A stretch of 20,421 nt of DNA, taken from positions 1-20,421 of IMG/VR virus record IMGVR_UViG_3300025727_000069, one strand, 5' to 3'. Of the stretch, positions 8,517 to 16,065 are shown one piece after another. Positions within the stretch are counted from its first letter, which is position 1. The number at the start of each line of letters is the position of its first letter. Made by a program: the position numbers and the translations under genes. This stretch comes from a virus. The notes below the pieces were generated by a model, which did no database searches, had not been told where the DNA came from, and saw only the letters and a program-made list of their open reading frames with translations.

Positions 8517-10373
8517 TTAATTACTCGTTGTAGTGTAATCAATACCAGCAGTTGTACCACCAATTACCATTGTATCAATCTCTCCCACAATCTTAGCAGA
8601 GTTATATGATATAACAAGTAATTCGTTTCTCATTGGACTAATGTCGTTTGATGCTGGCTTAACAATAATGTTTAATTTATCTGTTAATCCAACAACAGTG
8701 TCTAAACTAAATCCTTCTAATACTACCTTACCTGTTAAGATATCAATGTGTCCTACCGTATGATTTAACACTTTGTTATTATTATTAACAATTTGGATAA
8801 TGTTCTTAGCTTCTTCCGTGTTGAAGTAATCTTTCAATACACATATTTCACCATTATAAGTGAACTGTGTGGAAGTCATGTAGTTAATTGATGCGTGTAA
8901 TTGTCCTAACGCTTGGTTGAAGTTAAATTCATAGTACCGTTCAGATTGGAGTACAGGGGTAAATGTCTGATGCATTGATATTCTAGTGATGTTAGACACA
9001 ATAGCTATATTAGTATTATCAACATCCTGTAGTACATTAGAGTTTCTAAACACACCACCAAATGATTTCAAGTTTGCATTATTATATGCTGATAGCGTAT
9101 CTCTAATTTGTTCAGCTAATGCTGCAGCTGTTGCATTAGATATGTTAGGGTTATACTTAAAGTATACTTCTAAATCAATGTATGTGTAATTAGGATCAAC
9201 AAGAACTGGTGTAATTGATACAACGTTCTTTGGTTTAAGATGCACCCCAATAATCTCAGCTTTTTGAGTGGGGGTTAATACCTCACCGTCGAGAGGTTTA
9301 ATTGAAATATACACCTTACCATAATCAGGTGGAATATTATCTTCTCCACCCCACACAGTCATTGTATCAACATTACCATATGAATTTTGAATAATTCCTT
9401 TATAGTCATCTGGTGTTACAGCTCTGTTTTGAGCAACAAATCCTAATGGAGCATTAAATTTAATTGAATCTGTACTTTCTGCTTTTGCTCCACCAGTAGC
9501 ACTAGTAGTAGTTGTAACAATAACATCAGTATTGCCATTAATAGTATCAGCTAGTGAAAACTGAGATGCTCCATTAATATCCGAAGCACCAACTGTTAAG
9601 TAGTTCACTTTAATAATATTACCTGGAGTCAATCTCTTACCAATAACACCATCACCAAATTTAAGCTCATAAAACCCACTTCGTGACTCTTCTAAAAAAT
9701 ATGCAGTCGAATCTGAATCAATATTAATAATATTTGGAATATTTGCAAATGTTTCATACTTAGAAGAGGTAGAACTTTCGTATACTTCAACGACTAGTGT
9801 GTCTGTGTTAACAAAGTTATCTTGTAATAAGTAATGCTCAAACCCAGTCTCGTCGTAAATATATGAACGATTATTTAACTGGCCTTGCAATAGTTTTACA
9901 TTTTTAAATACATATTTACCATCAGCATCTCTGGTGGTTGAATGTACAGAGTCTGATATTAAAGAATGGGTTACTGAATTAATAGTGGTAGTGAATATTG
10001 TACCACGATTCATACTTAATGGAAGATAGTTGCCATCATCATCTTGAACATTAATAGGATTAACCATTTCAACATCGACAAATGCCGTACTAGGTTTAGT
10101 TGATCTTGGAGTGTACCCTAATAACTTAGCATGTGATACGACACTTTCTCTTAACTGTGCGGTATCTAAGAATGTTTCATTCAGGGCAAAATTAGCATTA
10201 ACCGAGTTAATATGAGTAATGTATGACAACACATCAATCATAGTGTTCATTGCAGACCCTTCGAAGTTGTAGTCTTGGAAATCTCCTGGCTGTTCCTGCA
10301 TGTATGATATCAGATTAGATTTAAGTGTATTAAAATCCAATTCAGACGCATTGATTCTTCTGTTATTACTCAT
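8517..10373 (-). CDS. gp6: Baseplate wedge protein gp6
   Basis: gp6 is the core wedge subunit (gpJ-like family) that dimerises to form the inner baseplate ring. The N-terminal region matches T4 gp6: LKSNLISYMQEQ, then DFQDYNFEGSAMNTMIDVLSY, ITHINSVNANFALNETFLDT, and RESVVSHAKLLGYTPRSTKP. In T4 the matching parts are LNGQNEFLDYDFEGSRLNVL and LRSSVVQAAQDNGYLP. Around residues 310-375 it has the conserved gpJ-type block QNRAVTPDDYKGIIQNSYGN, then VWGGEDNIPPDYGKVYISIK and a downstream TPTQKAEI. It is 618 residues long against about 660 in T4. Its ATG overlaps the gp25 stop as ATGA, with GAGAGA upstream, so gp25 and gp6 are coupled, as befits partners in the same wedge. Confidence 0.94.
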   Translation of the reverse strand: MSNNRRINASELDFNTLKSNLISYMQEQPGDFQDYNFEGSAMNTMIDVLSYITHINSVNANFALNETFLDTAQLRESVVSHAKLLGYTPRSTKPSTAFVDVEMVNPINVQDDDGNYLPLSMNRGTIFTTTINSVTHSLISDSVHSTTRDADGKYVFKNVKLLQGQLNNRSYIYDETGFEHYLLQDNFVNTDTLVVEVYESSTSSKYETFANIPNIINIDSDSTAYFLEESRSGFYELKFGDGVIGKRLTPGNIIKVNYLTVGASDINGASQFSLADTINGNTDVIVTTTTSATGGAKAESTDSIKFNAPLGFVAQNRAVTPDDYKGIIQNSYGNVDTMTVWGGEDNIPPDYGKVYISIKPLDGEVLTPTQKAEIIGVHLKPKNVVSITPVLVDPNYTYIDLEVYFKYNPNISNATAAALAEQIRDTLSAYNNANLKSFGGVFRNSNVLQDVDNTNIAIVSNITRISMHQTFTPVLQSERYYEFNFNQALGQLHASINYMTSTQFTYNGEICVLKDYFNTEEAKNIIQIVNNNNKVLNHTVGHIDILTGKVVLEGFSLDTVVGLTDKLNIIVKPASNDISPMRNELLVISYNSAKIVGEIDTMVIGGTTAGIDYTTTSN

Positions 10374-10768
10374 CGTAGTCTCTCTAGTGTTGTTGATACA
10401 TCAACTGATGTATTTGTAGCTATAATTTGTATTGTTACTGTTATCTGTACATCATTCCTATCAGGGAAAGTCTTTACATTCACATTCAATACTTTAACTC
10501 TTGGCTCATCATTTGCTAATGCATTTTTTACCTGATTAGATATTATAACTGCCGTAGCATAGTTAATATTCTCAAATAAATAAGACCTCAAATTTGCACC
10601 AAAGTATGGATTGAAAGGTCTCTCTCCATGGTTGGTTCTAAGTATATTTAATACACTTTGTTTAACTGAATTGATACCTTTCTTGGTAGAAATATCTCCA
10701 GTATTAGGATTTAGTTTATAGATAAAATCTATATCTGAGTACTGATTTTGAAATGCTATTTGGGCCAT
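10370..10768 (-). CDS. gp25: Baseplate wedge protein gp25
   Basis: gp25 is the small wedge protein of the gp25/TssE family that touches the first sheath ring and is part of the trigger for sheath assembly and contraction. At 132 residues it is the length I recall for T4 gp25. Family landmarks are GINSVKQSVLNILRTNHGER (residues 31-50), PFNPYFGANLRSYLFE (51-66) and the hallmark EPR motif at residues 88-90 within NDEPRVKV. It lies between gp5 and gp6. The ATG has no visible Shine-Dalgarno, and the 20-base gap to gp5 is largely a TATAAATA, so its late mRNA may start at or within a base or so of the start codon. Confidence 0.95.
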   Translation of the reverse strand: MAQIAFQNQYSDIDFIYKLNPNTGDISTKKGINSVKQSVLNILRTNHGERPFNPYFGANLRSYLFENINYATAVIISNQVKNALANDEPRVKVLNVNVKTFPDRNDVQITVTIQIIATNTSVDVSTTLERLR

Positions 10769-10774
10769 ATATGT

Positions 10775-10782
10775 TATTTATA
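10775..10782 (-). promoter_or_regulatory. Late promoter (TATAAATA) directly before gp25
   Basis: An exact leftward TATAAATA occupies the short gp5-gp25 gap, reading TATAAATAACATATATG into gp25. Only six bases separate the octamer from the ATG. T4 late promoters use this octamer as their -10 element, recognised by the gp55 sigma factor, so the predicted start is at or about one base before the ATG. Confidence 0.8.
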
Positions 10783-10788
10783 CAATTA

Positions 10789-11901
10789 TTATACGTTTGG
10801 TGCTGTAGATGTAGTTCCAGCATGACCAGACACACCTGATGTGTGAGTGTGAGTATTAACTGATACGCCATGATCAGTATTAACATCCTTACCTACAGAT
10901 AATTCACCATCAATCCTAACATCACCCGTAATCTGAGTAGTAGGACAATCTAAGGTAGTCTTACCTAATACCTTAGCCGCAACATCTTGCAATACGGTTA
11001 AATCTACATGACCATCTACTAAACCAGTTAAGTTGCCTTCAATGTGTAAATCAATATTACCAGTATTCTCAGCAGGGTGATGTATACTAATACCATCTTC
11101 TTCTGTTACATGGTCATCAAGATTGGCACCAACTCTCATAGCGATGTTACCACGTACCTCTCCATTGACATCACCATGCACTAAAAAGTCTAGGTTATTC
11201 CCTATGTTAGCTGTTACATTACCAGCAACTGACAAATTAACATCCTCACTTACGATAATGTTTACATTGCCTTTAACTTCTATTGTATCATCACCTAAGA
11301 TTAACTCATAGTTATCAGCAACAACCCTTTCAATTTTAGAACCACCAGGTTGTACTTCGTAATAAGTACCTGAGTTGTGTCTCTCTCTAATTCTTTGTGA
11401 TCCAGGTGTATCGTCATACTCTTTAATGTGACCACTCTCTGATTCATATACATGGTTATATGGGTATTGTGGTGCGTATGCTGATCTAGGTTGGTATTCC
11501 CCCTGAACTTCATAGTCATTTGGATCAGGATTGCCTCTAGTTCTTAAATTGTTATCTTCTTCATTCTGGTTTCTAGGATATTGCCCTGAAGGATCTGTAA
11601 ATCCAAATTCAGAAGGAACATAATCACCTGATATGGTAGGAAGCGATCCCATTATCAAGAACGCTTGCAAGTTGGTATCGGTAAACGTACCAACAACCCA
11701 CGATCCTTGTAATAAGAATGTAGAGTGTCCCACCCCAGATATACTAGGAGTTGTGGTACCGGCCATAACTAATGCCCAAGGCAAGTCTGCCGTGGGGATT
11801 ACATTTCTATCCTTAGTGTGAACATTTACCACACGTACCTTAACTCTACCTAATTTCTTTGGGTCTTGTATATCCTCAACCACACCGTAATATAATTCCA
11901 T
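10789..11901 (-). CDS. gp5: Baseplate central spike gp5, lysozyme domain absent
   Basis: gp5 is the trimeric cell-puncturing spike under the hub. Residues 1-100 are an OB-fold: YYGVVEDIQDPKKLGRVKVR, then PTADLPWALVMAG and GSWVVGTF, as in T4 gp5 and VgrG. From about residue 207 to 325 there are octads of the VxGxxxxx type (EVKGNVNI, SVAGNVTA, LVHGDVNG, EVRGNIAM, HIEGNLTG, LVDGHVDL, KVLGKTTL), which in T4 gp5 build the triple beta-helix. There is no lysozyme domain between these parts, so the protein is 370 residues against 575 in T4. The C-terminus is HTHTSGVSGHAGTTSTAPNV, with His351, His353 and His360. This resembles the metal-binding HxH tips of single-chain spikes such as P2 gpV. An AAGGAA at 11913-11908 sets the start. 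It follows gp27, its hub partner, by a few bases. Confidence 0.9.
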   Translation of the reverse strand: MELYYGVVEDIQDPKKLGRVKVRVVNVHTKDRNVIPTADLPWALVMAGTTTPSISGVGHSTFLLQGSWVVGTFTDTNLQAFLIMGSLPTISGDYVPSEFGFTDPSGQYPRNQNEEDNNLRTRGNPDPNDYEVQGEYQPRSAYAPQYPYNHVYESESGHIKEYDDTPGSQRIRERHNSGTYYEVQPGGSKIERVVADNYELILGDDTIEVKGNVNIIVSEDVNLSVAGNVTANIGNNLDFLVHGDVNGEVRGNIAMRVGANLDDHVTEEDGISIHHPAENTGNIDLHIEGNLTGLVDGHVDLTVLQDVAAKVLGKTTLDCPTTQITGDVRIDGELSVGKDVNTDHGVSVNTHTHTSGVSGHAGTTSTAPNV

Positions 11902-11904
11902 AAT

Positions 11905-13023
11905 CTATTCCTTGGCTAATTCAATAGTTTGAGTATAATCGTTGTCTTTTATTGTATGTATTATCTTTGATACTAGATACACACCTGAAAACTTTCCAGA
12001 ACGACTTTGAGTTTGCTGCTGTTTATTTAGTAGCACTTTAACTTTATTGCCCACTCCAAGTCCAGGTATTGCTTGACATTCATAAGCAGTTACTCTAATA
12101 GAAAATATCATATTAAGCATCGATGTCATGTTGCATATATTTATTTGATCATTAGTATGCAATAAAGGTTTGGAATCATTGTCATACATATCCATACGTA
12201 ACAGATTTAAAGAGCTGCCTGAATTAGACATCTCTCCAAACACTTCAGCATCAACAGATGATTTGGATATATCAGCATTTACAATAGTCTTTCCATACAC
12301 ACCATTAGCTACTTTATATGATATATTATCATTATCAGAGTGTACCACTACAGACGCTGGTTGTCCTATATTACCTAATTGATTTTCCACAGTATCAGCG
12401 TTCTGAATAGATGGAGATATTGTTGCCATGGTTGACTGACCATTTATCTGAGTTAAACTAGTTAAGAAAGCATTCTTACTATCCACTAACCTCTCGAACA
12501 TAAAAAAAGGAGAACTGTCTATATCATACGCTTGACTTTTAACTTGTTTAATAGCTGTGTTAGGACTAATATTAGGAGCAATGTAATGGCCCTTAGTAAT
12601 AGAGTTGGCTAAAACTTTTAGATTTTTACTGAATGATCCATCAAAAATGCTTTTAATAATATCAGTACTTGTTCCTTTAAATGATTTAGATATTAATTGT
12701 GCAGTGTTTATAAATGTATCAATTGATTTTAAATTAATAACATACGTCTTCTTAGTTAGATTTGTAGTTACATCGATAGCATTAACACCATCTAAATGGA
12801 AGCTGTGTTTTACTGTGTGGTCGAAGTATTCAAACTCTAACAGAATCAGATTGCCTTTAGTGATAGCATTATCCAACATACCAACACCATCAACAATTTC
12901 AATCTTGCCTTCAAGGTTGCCGAATATATTTTCAGTAATATTAAGGTTTAATACTGTATCAGATATATCGATTGATCGATTGTCCTCATATACAATTGAT
13001 ACAGAGAATTTGCTTAGCTTCAT
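11905..13023 (-). CDS. gp27: Baseplate hub protein gp27
   Basis: gp27 forms the trimeric hub ring joining the tail tube to the gp5 spike; the fold is shared with gpD of P2 and the N-terminal part of VgrG. At 372 residues it is close to T4 gp27 (391). Visible family features are an N-terminal beta-domain (NLNITENIFGNLEGKIEIVD, then ITKGNLILLEFEYFD), a middle NTAIKQVKSQAYDIDSSPFF segment like the gp27 helix-strand region, and a C-terminal closing strand set (LGVGNKVKVLLNKQQQT, then SGKFSGVYLVSKIIHTI). Sequence identity to T4 looks low, so the call rests on these patterns plus its place immediately upstream of gp5. The ATG overlaps the gp53 stop by four bases. Confidence 0.82.
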   Translation of the reverse strand: MKLSKFSVSIVYEDNRSIDISDTVLNLNITENIFGNLEGKIEIVDGVGMLDNAITKGNLILLEFEYFDHTVKHSFHLDGVNAIDVTTNLTKKTYVINLKSIDTFINTAQLISKSFKGTSTDIIKSIFDGSFSKNLKVLANSITKGHYIAPNISPNTAIKQVKSQAYDIDSSPFFMFERLVDSKNAFLTSLTQINGQSTMATISPSIQNADTVENQLGNIGQPASVVVHSDNDNISYKVANGVYGKTIVNADISKSSVDAEVFGEMSNSGSSLNLLRMDMYDNDSKPLLHTNDQINICNMTSMLNMIFSIRVTAYECQAIPGLGVGNKVKVLLNKQQQTQSRSGKFSGVYLVSKIIHTIKDNDYTQTIELAKE

Positions 13024-13745
13024 GAGTCCATTTCTTGCTTAAATGCAGCAACGAATTCATCAATCTTTTCAGGTCTAATAGCTCTAACGTATCTATTAGC
13101 ATCATTATTATAACTTTCGTGTTCTAAGTTGGTCACTTTATGAGTGCCTGCTGTTCTTGGTGCTGTAATATCCCCAGTAGAATCGTCTACATGATAGGCT
13201 GGTGCATATGCTCTACTAACAATCTCTGTAGCCGTAACTGTGTCAGAAGATTCTAAACCAATCAAGTCTTCACCAGCAGTTCTAAATGTGCCTGATATAT
13301 GTTTAACCGTGATATACTTGTCGTTAGTGTGGATTGCAAGCACCTGACCAATAGCTCCTGACAGCACCCCTTGTATATACTCACCTTGAATAAACTTACC
13401 TAACAGATCGTCTGTACACATACACGCTAAGGCTGCAAAGTCTGCATACTTGTATACTGAATAATCTAATAGCTGAGCTGAGTTCTTGGGCCAATCATTC
13501 CAAATGTTTTTAATATTAGGATTAATAACCATAAGCGTCCAATAGTGACTAGGTGTTCCATACAACCTCTGACTCATCTGCTCAATGCGCTCTCCATCTT
13601 GGACTTGAACAAAGTTGTAAAACGCATGATTGTTAATTAAAGAGTCACTAGCTGCAGCAAATCTGGTAAGGTCTATTATGTCATCAAATACACCATCCCC
13701 ATTTAAATCATAAGAAATTGTTTTAAAGTTCGAAAAGTATCCCAT
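13020..13745 (-). CDS. gp53: Baseplate wedge protein gp53
   Basis: gp53 is a wedge component with a LysM-like fold that helps bind wedges around the hub. Residues 46-90 carry the LysM-type signature: FVQVQDGERIEQMSQRLYGT, then PSHYWTLMVINPNIKNIWND. T4 gp53 has RPEELANAIYGNPQLYWVLL in the matching place. At 241 residues it is longer than T4 gp53 (196). The N-terminus (residues 12-22, YDLNGDGVFDD) resembles a calcium-binding DxNxDG loop, which is unusual here. The extra middle segment (about 110-175) is beta-rich with no clear identity. An AAAGGG at 13760-13755 sets the start, and the gene begins two bases after the gp48 stop. Confidence 0.88.
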   Translation of the reverse strand: MGYFSNFKTISYDLNGDGVFDDIIDLTRFAAASDSLINNHAFYNFVQVQDGERIEQMSQRLYGTPSHYWTLMVINPNIKNIWNDWPKNSAQLLDYSVYKYADFAALACMCTDDLLGKFIQGEYIQGVLSGAIGQVLAIHTNDKYITVKHISGTFRTAGEDLIGLESSDTVTATEIVSRAYAPAYHVDDSTGDITAPRTAGTHKVTNLEHESYNNDANRYVRAIRPEKIDEFVAAFKQEMDS

Positions 13746-13747
13746 TA

Positions 13748-14917
13748 TTAATATCCCTTTGTTTCTACATCATCACGATAAATTGGCATGATTTCATTTA
13801 ATGTAATTGATAAATCTATTTCCACTGGTCTACCATCAGACTTAAAGAATGATGCAGCATTAGGGTTATAAGTAACACTTACGTTAGAAATAACAGTAGG
13901 TGGCAGGTTAACCATACCATCAACACCATGAAATGATGTTACGATTTGGTCAGGCACTGTTAAAGTAACCGAACTCTTTCTATGAGCATGAGCAGCTCCC
14001 CTAAATTTGATAATAATCCTTTCGCAAGCTATACTTTCTTGAACACTATCAGGAAGCATTTTCCAAGTAAAAGTAAATGATCTTAATTGAGTGTTTTTAT
14101 ACTGCATATACTCATTAGGATTAAGAGCTTTACCCATACGTCTCATTGCTTCATCACCAATAGCTTGACCTAAACCAGCACCACCAGCAGTTCCTGCTGC
14201 CTGCACTATTCCACCAGCAGCATTAGCAGCAGCAGCAATAGCACCACCTATTACTGCAGCACTAGATACTGCTAATCCAACAGCGACATCCTCACCAGAG
14301 AATGTATCCAGTACACCACTTAATCCATCTTTATCCCATGCATCAGTTACTTGGCCACCCATAGCAGCTAATTTTCTACTTTCTTGTTCATACGACATAC
14401 TATCATTAATAGATATTGCAGGAGTCATATACATAATAACAGATGCATCCCTAACCTTCCTATCACCCATAGAGTCTAGTATAAAGTCCTTTCGTTTTTC
14501 TAAAGTTTCTTTTACAGCAGCTCCAGCTTTATTTCTAGCAACCAGTTCTTTAAGGTTTTTATTTGTAGTATCACTAGATATTGTAGCATTAGCAGCATTA
14601 ATGGCTGTGGTGATCTTGGCTAGTTCTGCATGATCTTTTTCTATAACTCTCAGAAACTCAAACATTATAAATGGATCACCAGCTTCTGTGTATGAGTTTT
14701 TTTGAGCGGATGCACGAGCATCGCTATAATCATCAATGTCTGTAACAACATCCGAGTTGAAATCCACGGATGTGTCTGTACCATTCCCCAAATCGTAAGG
14801 GTATGATAAGTATGTACTGGATGCGGTCGCATCAGGTTTTACGCCATTCCAAGCATCTGCAACATCTCCAGCAAAGTCACTTATAGTGTCAGCTATCGTT
14901 TCAAAAGGATTACCCAT
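13748..14917 (-). CDS. gp48: Baseplate tube cap protein gp48
   Basis: gp48 sits on the hub and starts the tail tube together with gp54. The C-terminal half (about residues 265-389) fits the gp48/tube-related pattern: NEYMQYKNTQLRSFTFTWKM, then a SIACERIIIKFRG helix, VTLTVPDQIVTSF, NVSVTYNPNAASFF, and the terminal VEIDLSITLNEIMPIYRDD. T4 gp48 ends similarly with LEITMREIITLNR. The length of 389 is close to T4 gp48 (364). An Ala/Gly-rich, weakly hydrophobic stretch covers about residues 208-255. The gene opens the leftward block and has a late TATAAATA 31 bases upstream of the ATG; its Shine-Dalgarno is weak. gp54 is the main alternative, but a better gp54 candidate lies at 16065-16781. Confidence 0.8.
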   Translation of the reverse strand: MGNPFETIADTISDFAGDVADAWNGVKPDATASSTYLSYPYDLGNGTDTSVDFNSDVVTDIDDYSDARASAQKNSYTEAGDPFIMFEFLRVIEKDHAELAKITTAINAANATISSDTTNKNLKELVARNKAGAAVKETLEKRKDFILDSMGDRKVRDASVIMYMTPAISINDSMSYEQESRKLAAMGGQVTDAWDKDGLSGVLDTFSGEDVAVGLAVSSAAVIGGAIAAAANAAGGIVQAAGTAGGAGLGQAIGDEAMRRMGKALNPNEYMQYKNTQLRSFTFTWKMLPDSVQESIACERIIIKFRGAAHAHRKSSVTLTVPDQIVTSFHGVDGMVNLPPTVISNVSVTYNPNAASFFKSDGRPVEIDLSITLNEIMPIYRDDVETKGY

Positions 14918-14948
14918 ATTCTAACTCGGTTATTGTTTGTATGATACT

Positions 14949-14956
14949 TATTTATA
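14949..14956 (-). promoter_or_regulatory. Leftward late promoter (TATAAATA) for the gp48 block
   Basis: An exact leftward TATAAATA, 31 bases from the gp48 ATG at 14917. T4 geometry gives a leader of about 25 bases. It lies back to back with the rightward late promoter of gp4, with six bases between the two octamers. Confidence 0.82.
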
Positions 14957-14962
14957 GTAGTT

Positions 14963-14970
14963 TATAAATA
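14963..14970 (+). promoter_or_regulatory. Rightward late promoter (TATAAATA) directly before gp4
   Basis: An exact rightward TATAAATA reading TATAAATAATAACATG into gp4, with five bases between octamer and ATG. Using T4 late-promoter geometry the +1 base coincides with the A of the ATG. No Shine-Dalgarno can be seen. Confidence 0.82.
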
Positions 14971-14975
14971 ATAAC

Positions 14976-15467
14976 ATGAGAAAAACATATAGCGGCAAAT
15001 GGAAACCAAAGTACCCAGAAAAGTATAATGGGGATCATACTAAGATAACATATAGATCGCTATGGGAACGCAATACATTTAGATGGATAGAAAAGCAATC
15101 ATGGGTTAGATGGTGGAATTCTGAAGAGACCATTATACCATACATTTGTGCAACAGACAAGCGTCCCCACAGATATTTTATTGACCTTACTATTAAGAGA
15201 ATGGATGGAAAGGTTATATTAGTCGAGATTAAGCCACTTGATCAAACAAAAGCTCCTAAAAGAAAGAACCTTAATGAAGCATTGACTTATATGAAGAACA
15301 CTTCGAAGTGGAAGTATGCTAAAAGGTATTGTGATGATAGGGGATGGAAGTTTGAGATATGGACTGAGAAGACACTAGAGAGTTTTGGAGTTCCTGGTAT
15401 GAAAAGGGTAAAGAAGGTTCCATGGAAACCCCTAAAGAAAAAGATCAAAAAGAAGATCAAAAAGTAA
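14976..15467 (+). CDS. gp4: Head completion nuclease gp4
   Basis: gp4 (also mapped as 50/65 in T4) is needed to finish the DNA-filled head before tail joining, and has a TnsA-like/PD-(D/E)xK nuclease fold. Visible are SGKWKPKYPEKYNGD (residues 6-20), ITYRSLWERNTFRWIE with Glu31, HRYFIDLTIK with Asp70, and ILVEIKP with Glu84 and Lys86. This is the E...D...ExK set expected for an active nuclease. The C-terminus is a basic tail ending KKKIKKKIKK, which could help hold DNA. At 163 residues it is near the T4 size (about 150). It is first in the rightward block and adjacent to gp2, its functional partner and neighbour in T4. The start has no Shine-Dalgarno and lies five bases past a late promoter. 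Confidence 0.88.
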   Translation: MRKTYSGKWKPKYPEKYNGDHTKITYRSLWERNTFRWIEKQSWVRWWNSEETIIPYICATDKRPHRYFIDLTIKRMDGKVILVEIKPLDQTKAPKRKNLNEALTYMKNTSKWKYAKRYCDDRGWKFEIWTEKTLESFGVPGMKRVKKVPWKPLKKKIKKKIKK

Positions 15468-15475
15468 TATAAATA
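15468..15475 (+). promoter_or_regulatory. Rightward late promoter (TATAAATA) directly before gp2
   Basis: An exact TATAAATA begins on the base after the gp4 stop and reads TATAAATAAGTACATG into gp2. Five bases separate it from the ATG, the same geometry as at gp4. The 13-base gap is only promoter plus five bases, with no Shine-Dalgarno. Confidence 0.82.
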
Positions 15476-15480
15476 AGTAC

Positions 15481-16065
15481 ATGGCATCATTATTCGATAA
15501 ATTAGAATCAGAAGCGTTTCGTAAAGGTCTTACTAAAAGGTCTAAAGAAGCGCAAGACTGGTTTAGAAAGCAAGTAAGCTCTATGGGCAAAATCAACATG
15601 CATACAATGTTGAAGGATGATAGACTAGTAAAGAAGCAGAGACCTAGAGTTGGCGATATGTTCATGTATGCATACGATCCTAAGCATAGAAAGACATTAC
15701 CATATTACGATAGGTTTCCTTTAACTATTATGGTGGGGCAAGCCCCTGGTGGATTTTATGGATTAAATTTACATTATCTTCCGCTAAAGCAAAGAGCTAT
15801 ATTCTTAGATAATTTGACGGCCATTGCTAATAATAAGAAGTTTGATGAGACCACAAGATTAAAATTGAGTTACAATTTATTAAAGAGTGCAAGCAAATTT
15901 AAATACTTCGCTCCGTGTTTTAAACATTATTTAACAGAACAAGTGGATTCTAAAATTATGAAAGTAGAAGCATCTGAATGGGACATAGCTATATTTCTTC
16001 CTACAGAGAACTTTGCTAAGAAGAAGACATCATTTGTTTGGAAAGAATCAAGGAGTAAGTACTAA
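15481..16065 (+). CDS. gp2: DNA end protector gp2
   Basis: gp2 caps the ends of packaged DNA in T4 and protects it from host RecBCD after injection. This 194-residue protein fits the shorter marine-phage version that I recall under that name. Landmarks are FRKGLTKRSKEAQDWFRKQV near the start, GDMFMYAYDPKHRKTLPYYD, then RFPLTIMVGQAPGGFYGLNL with HYLPLKQRAIFLD. Later come SASKFKYFAPCFKHYL and a C-terminal WDIAIFLPTENFAKK. T4 gp2 is longer (274). Adjacency to gp4 matches T4. Its stop overlaps the gp54 start by one base (TAATG). Confidence 0.72.
   Translation: MASLFDKLESEAFRKGLTKRSKEAQDWFRKQVSSMGKINMHTMLKDDRLVKKQRPRVGDMFMYAYDPKHRKTLPYYDRFPLTIMVGQAPGGFYGLNLHYLPLKQRAIFLDNLTAIANNKKFDETTRLKLSYNLLKSASKFKYFAPCFKHYLTEQVDSKIMKVEASEWDIAIFLPTENFAKKKTSFVWKESRSKY

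Noticed and set aside
12961-12990. Palindromic ATCGATTGATCGAT run in gp27
   Set aside because: It is accounted for by coding for an Ile-Asp-Arg-Ser-Ile-Asp segment; there is no second copy or regulatory context.
12605-13042. Rightward 145-codon open frame opposite gp27
   Set aside because: It is a shadow of gp27 codons across an operon running the other way, with no recognisable motif.
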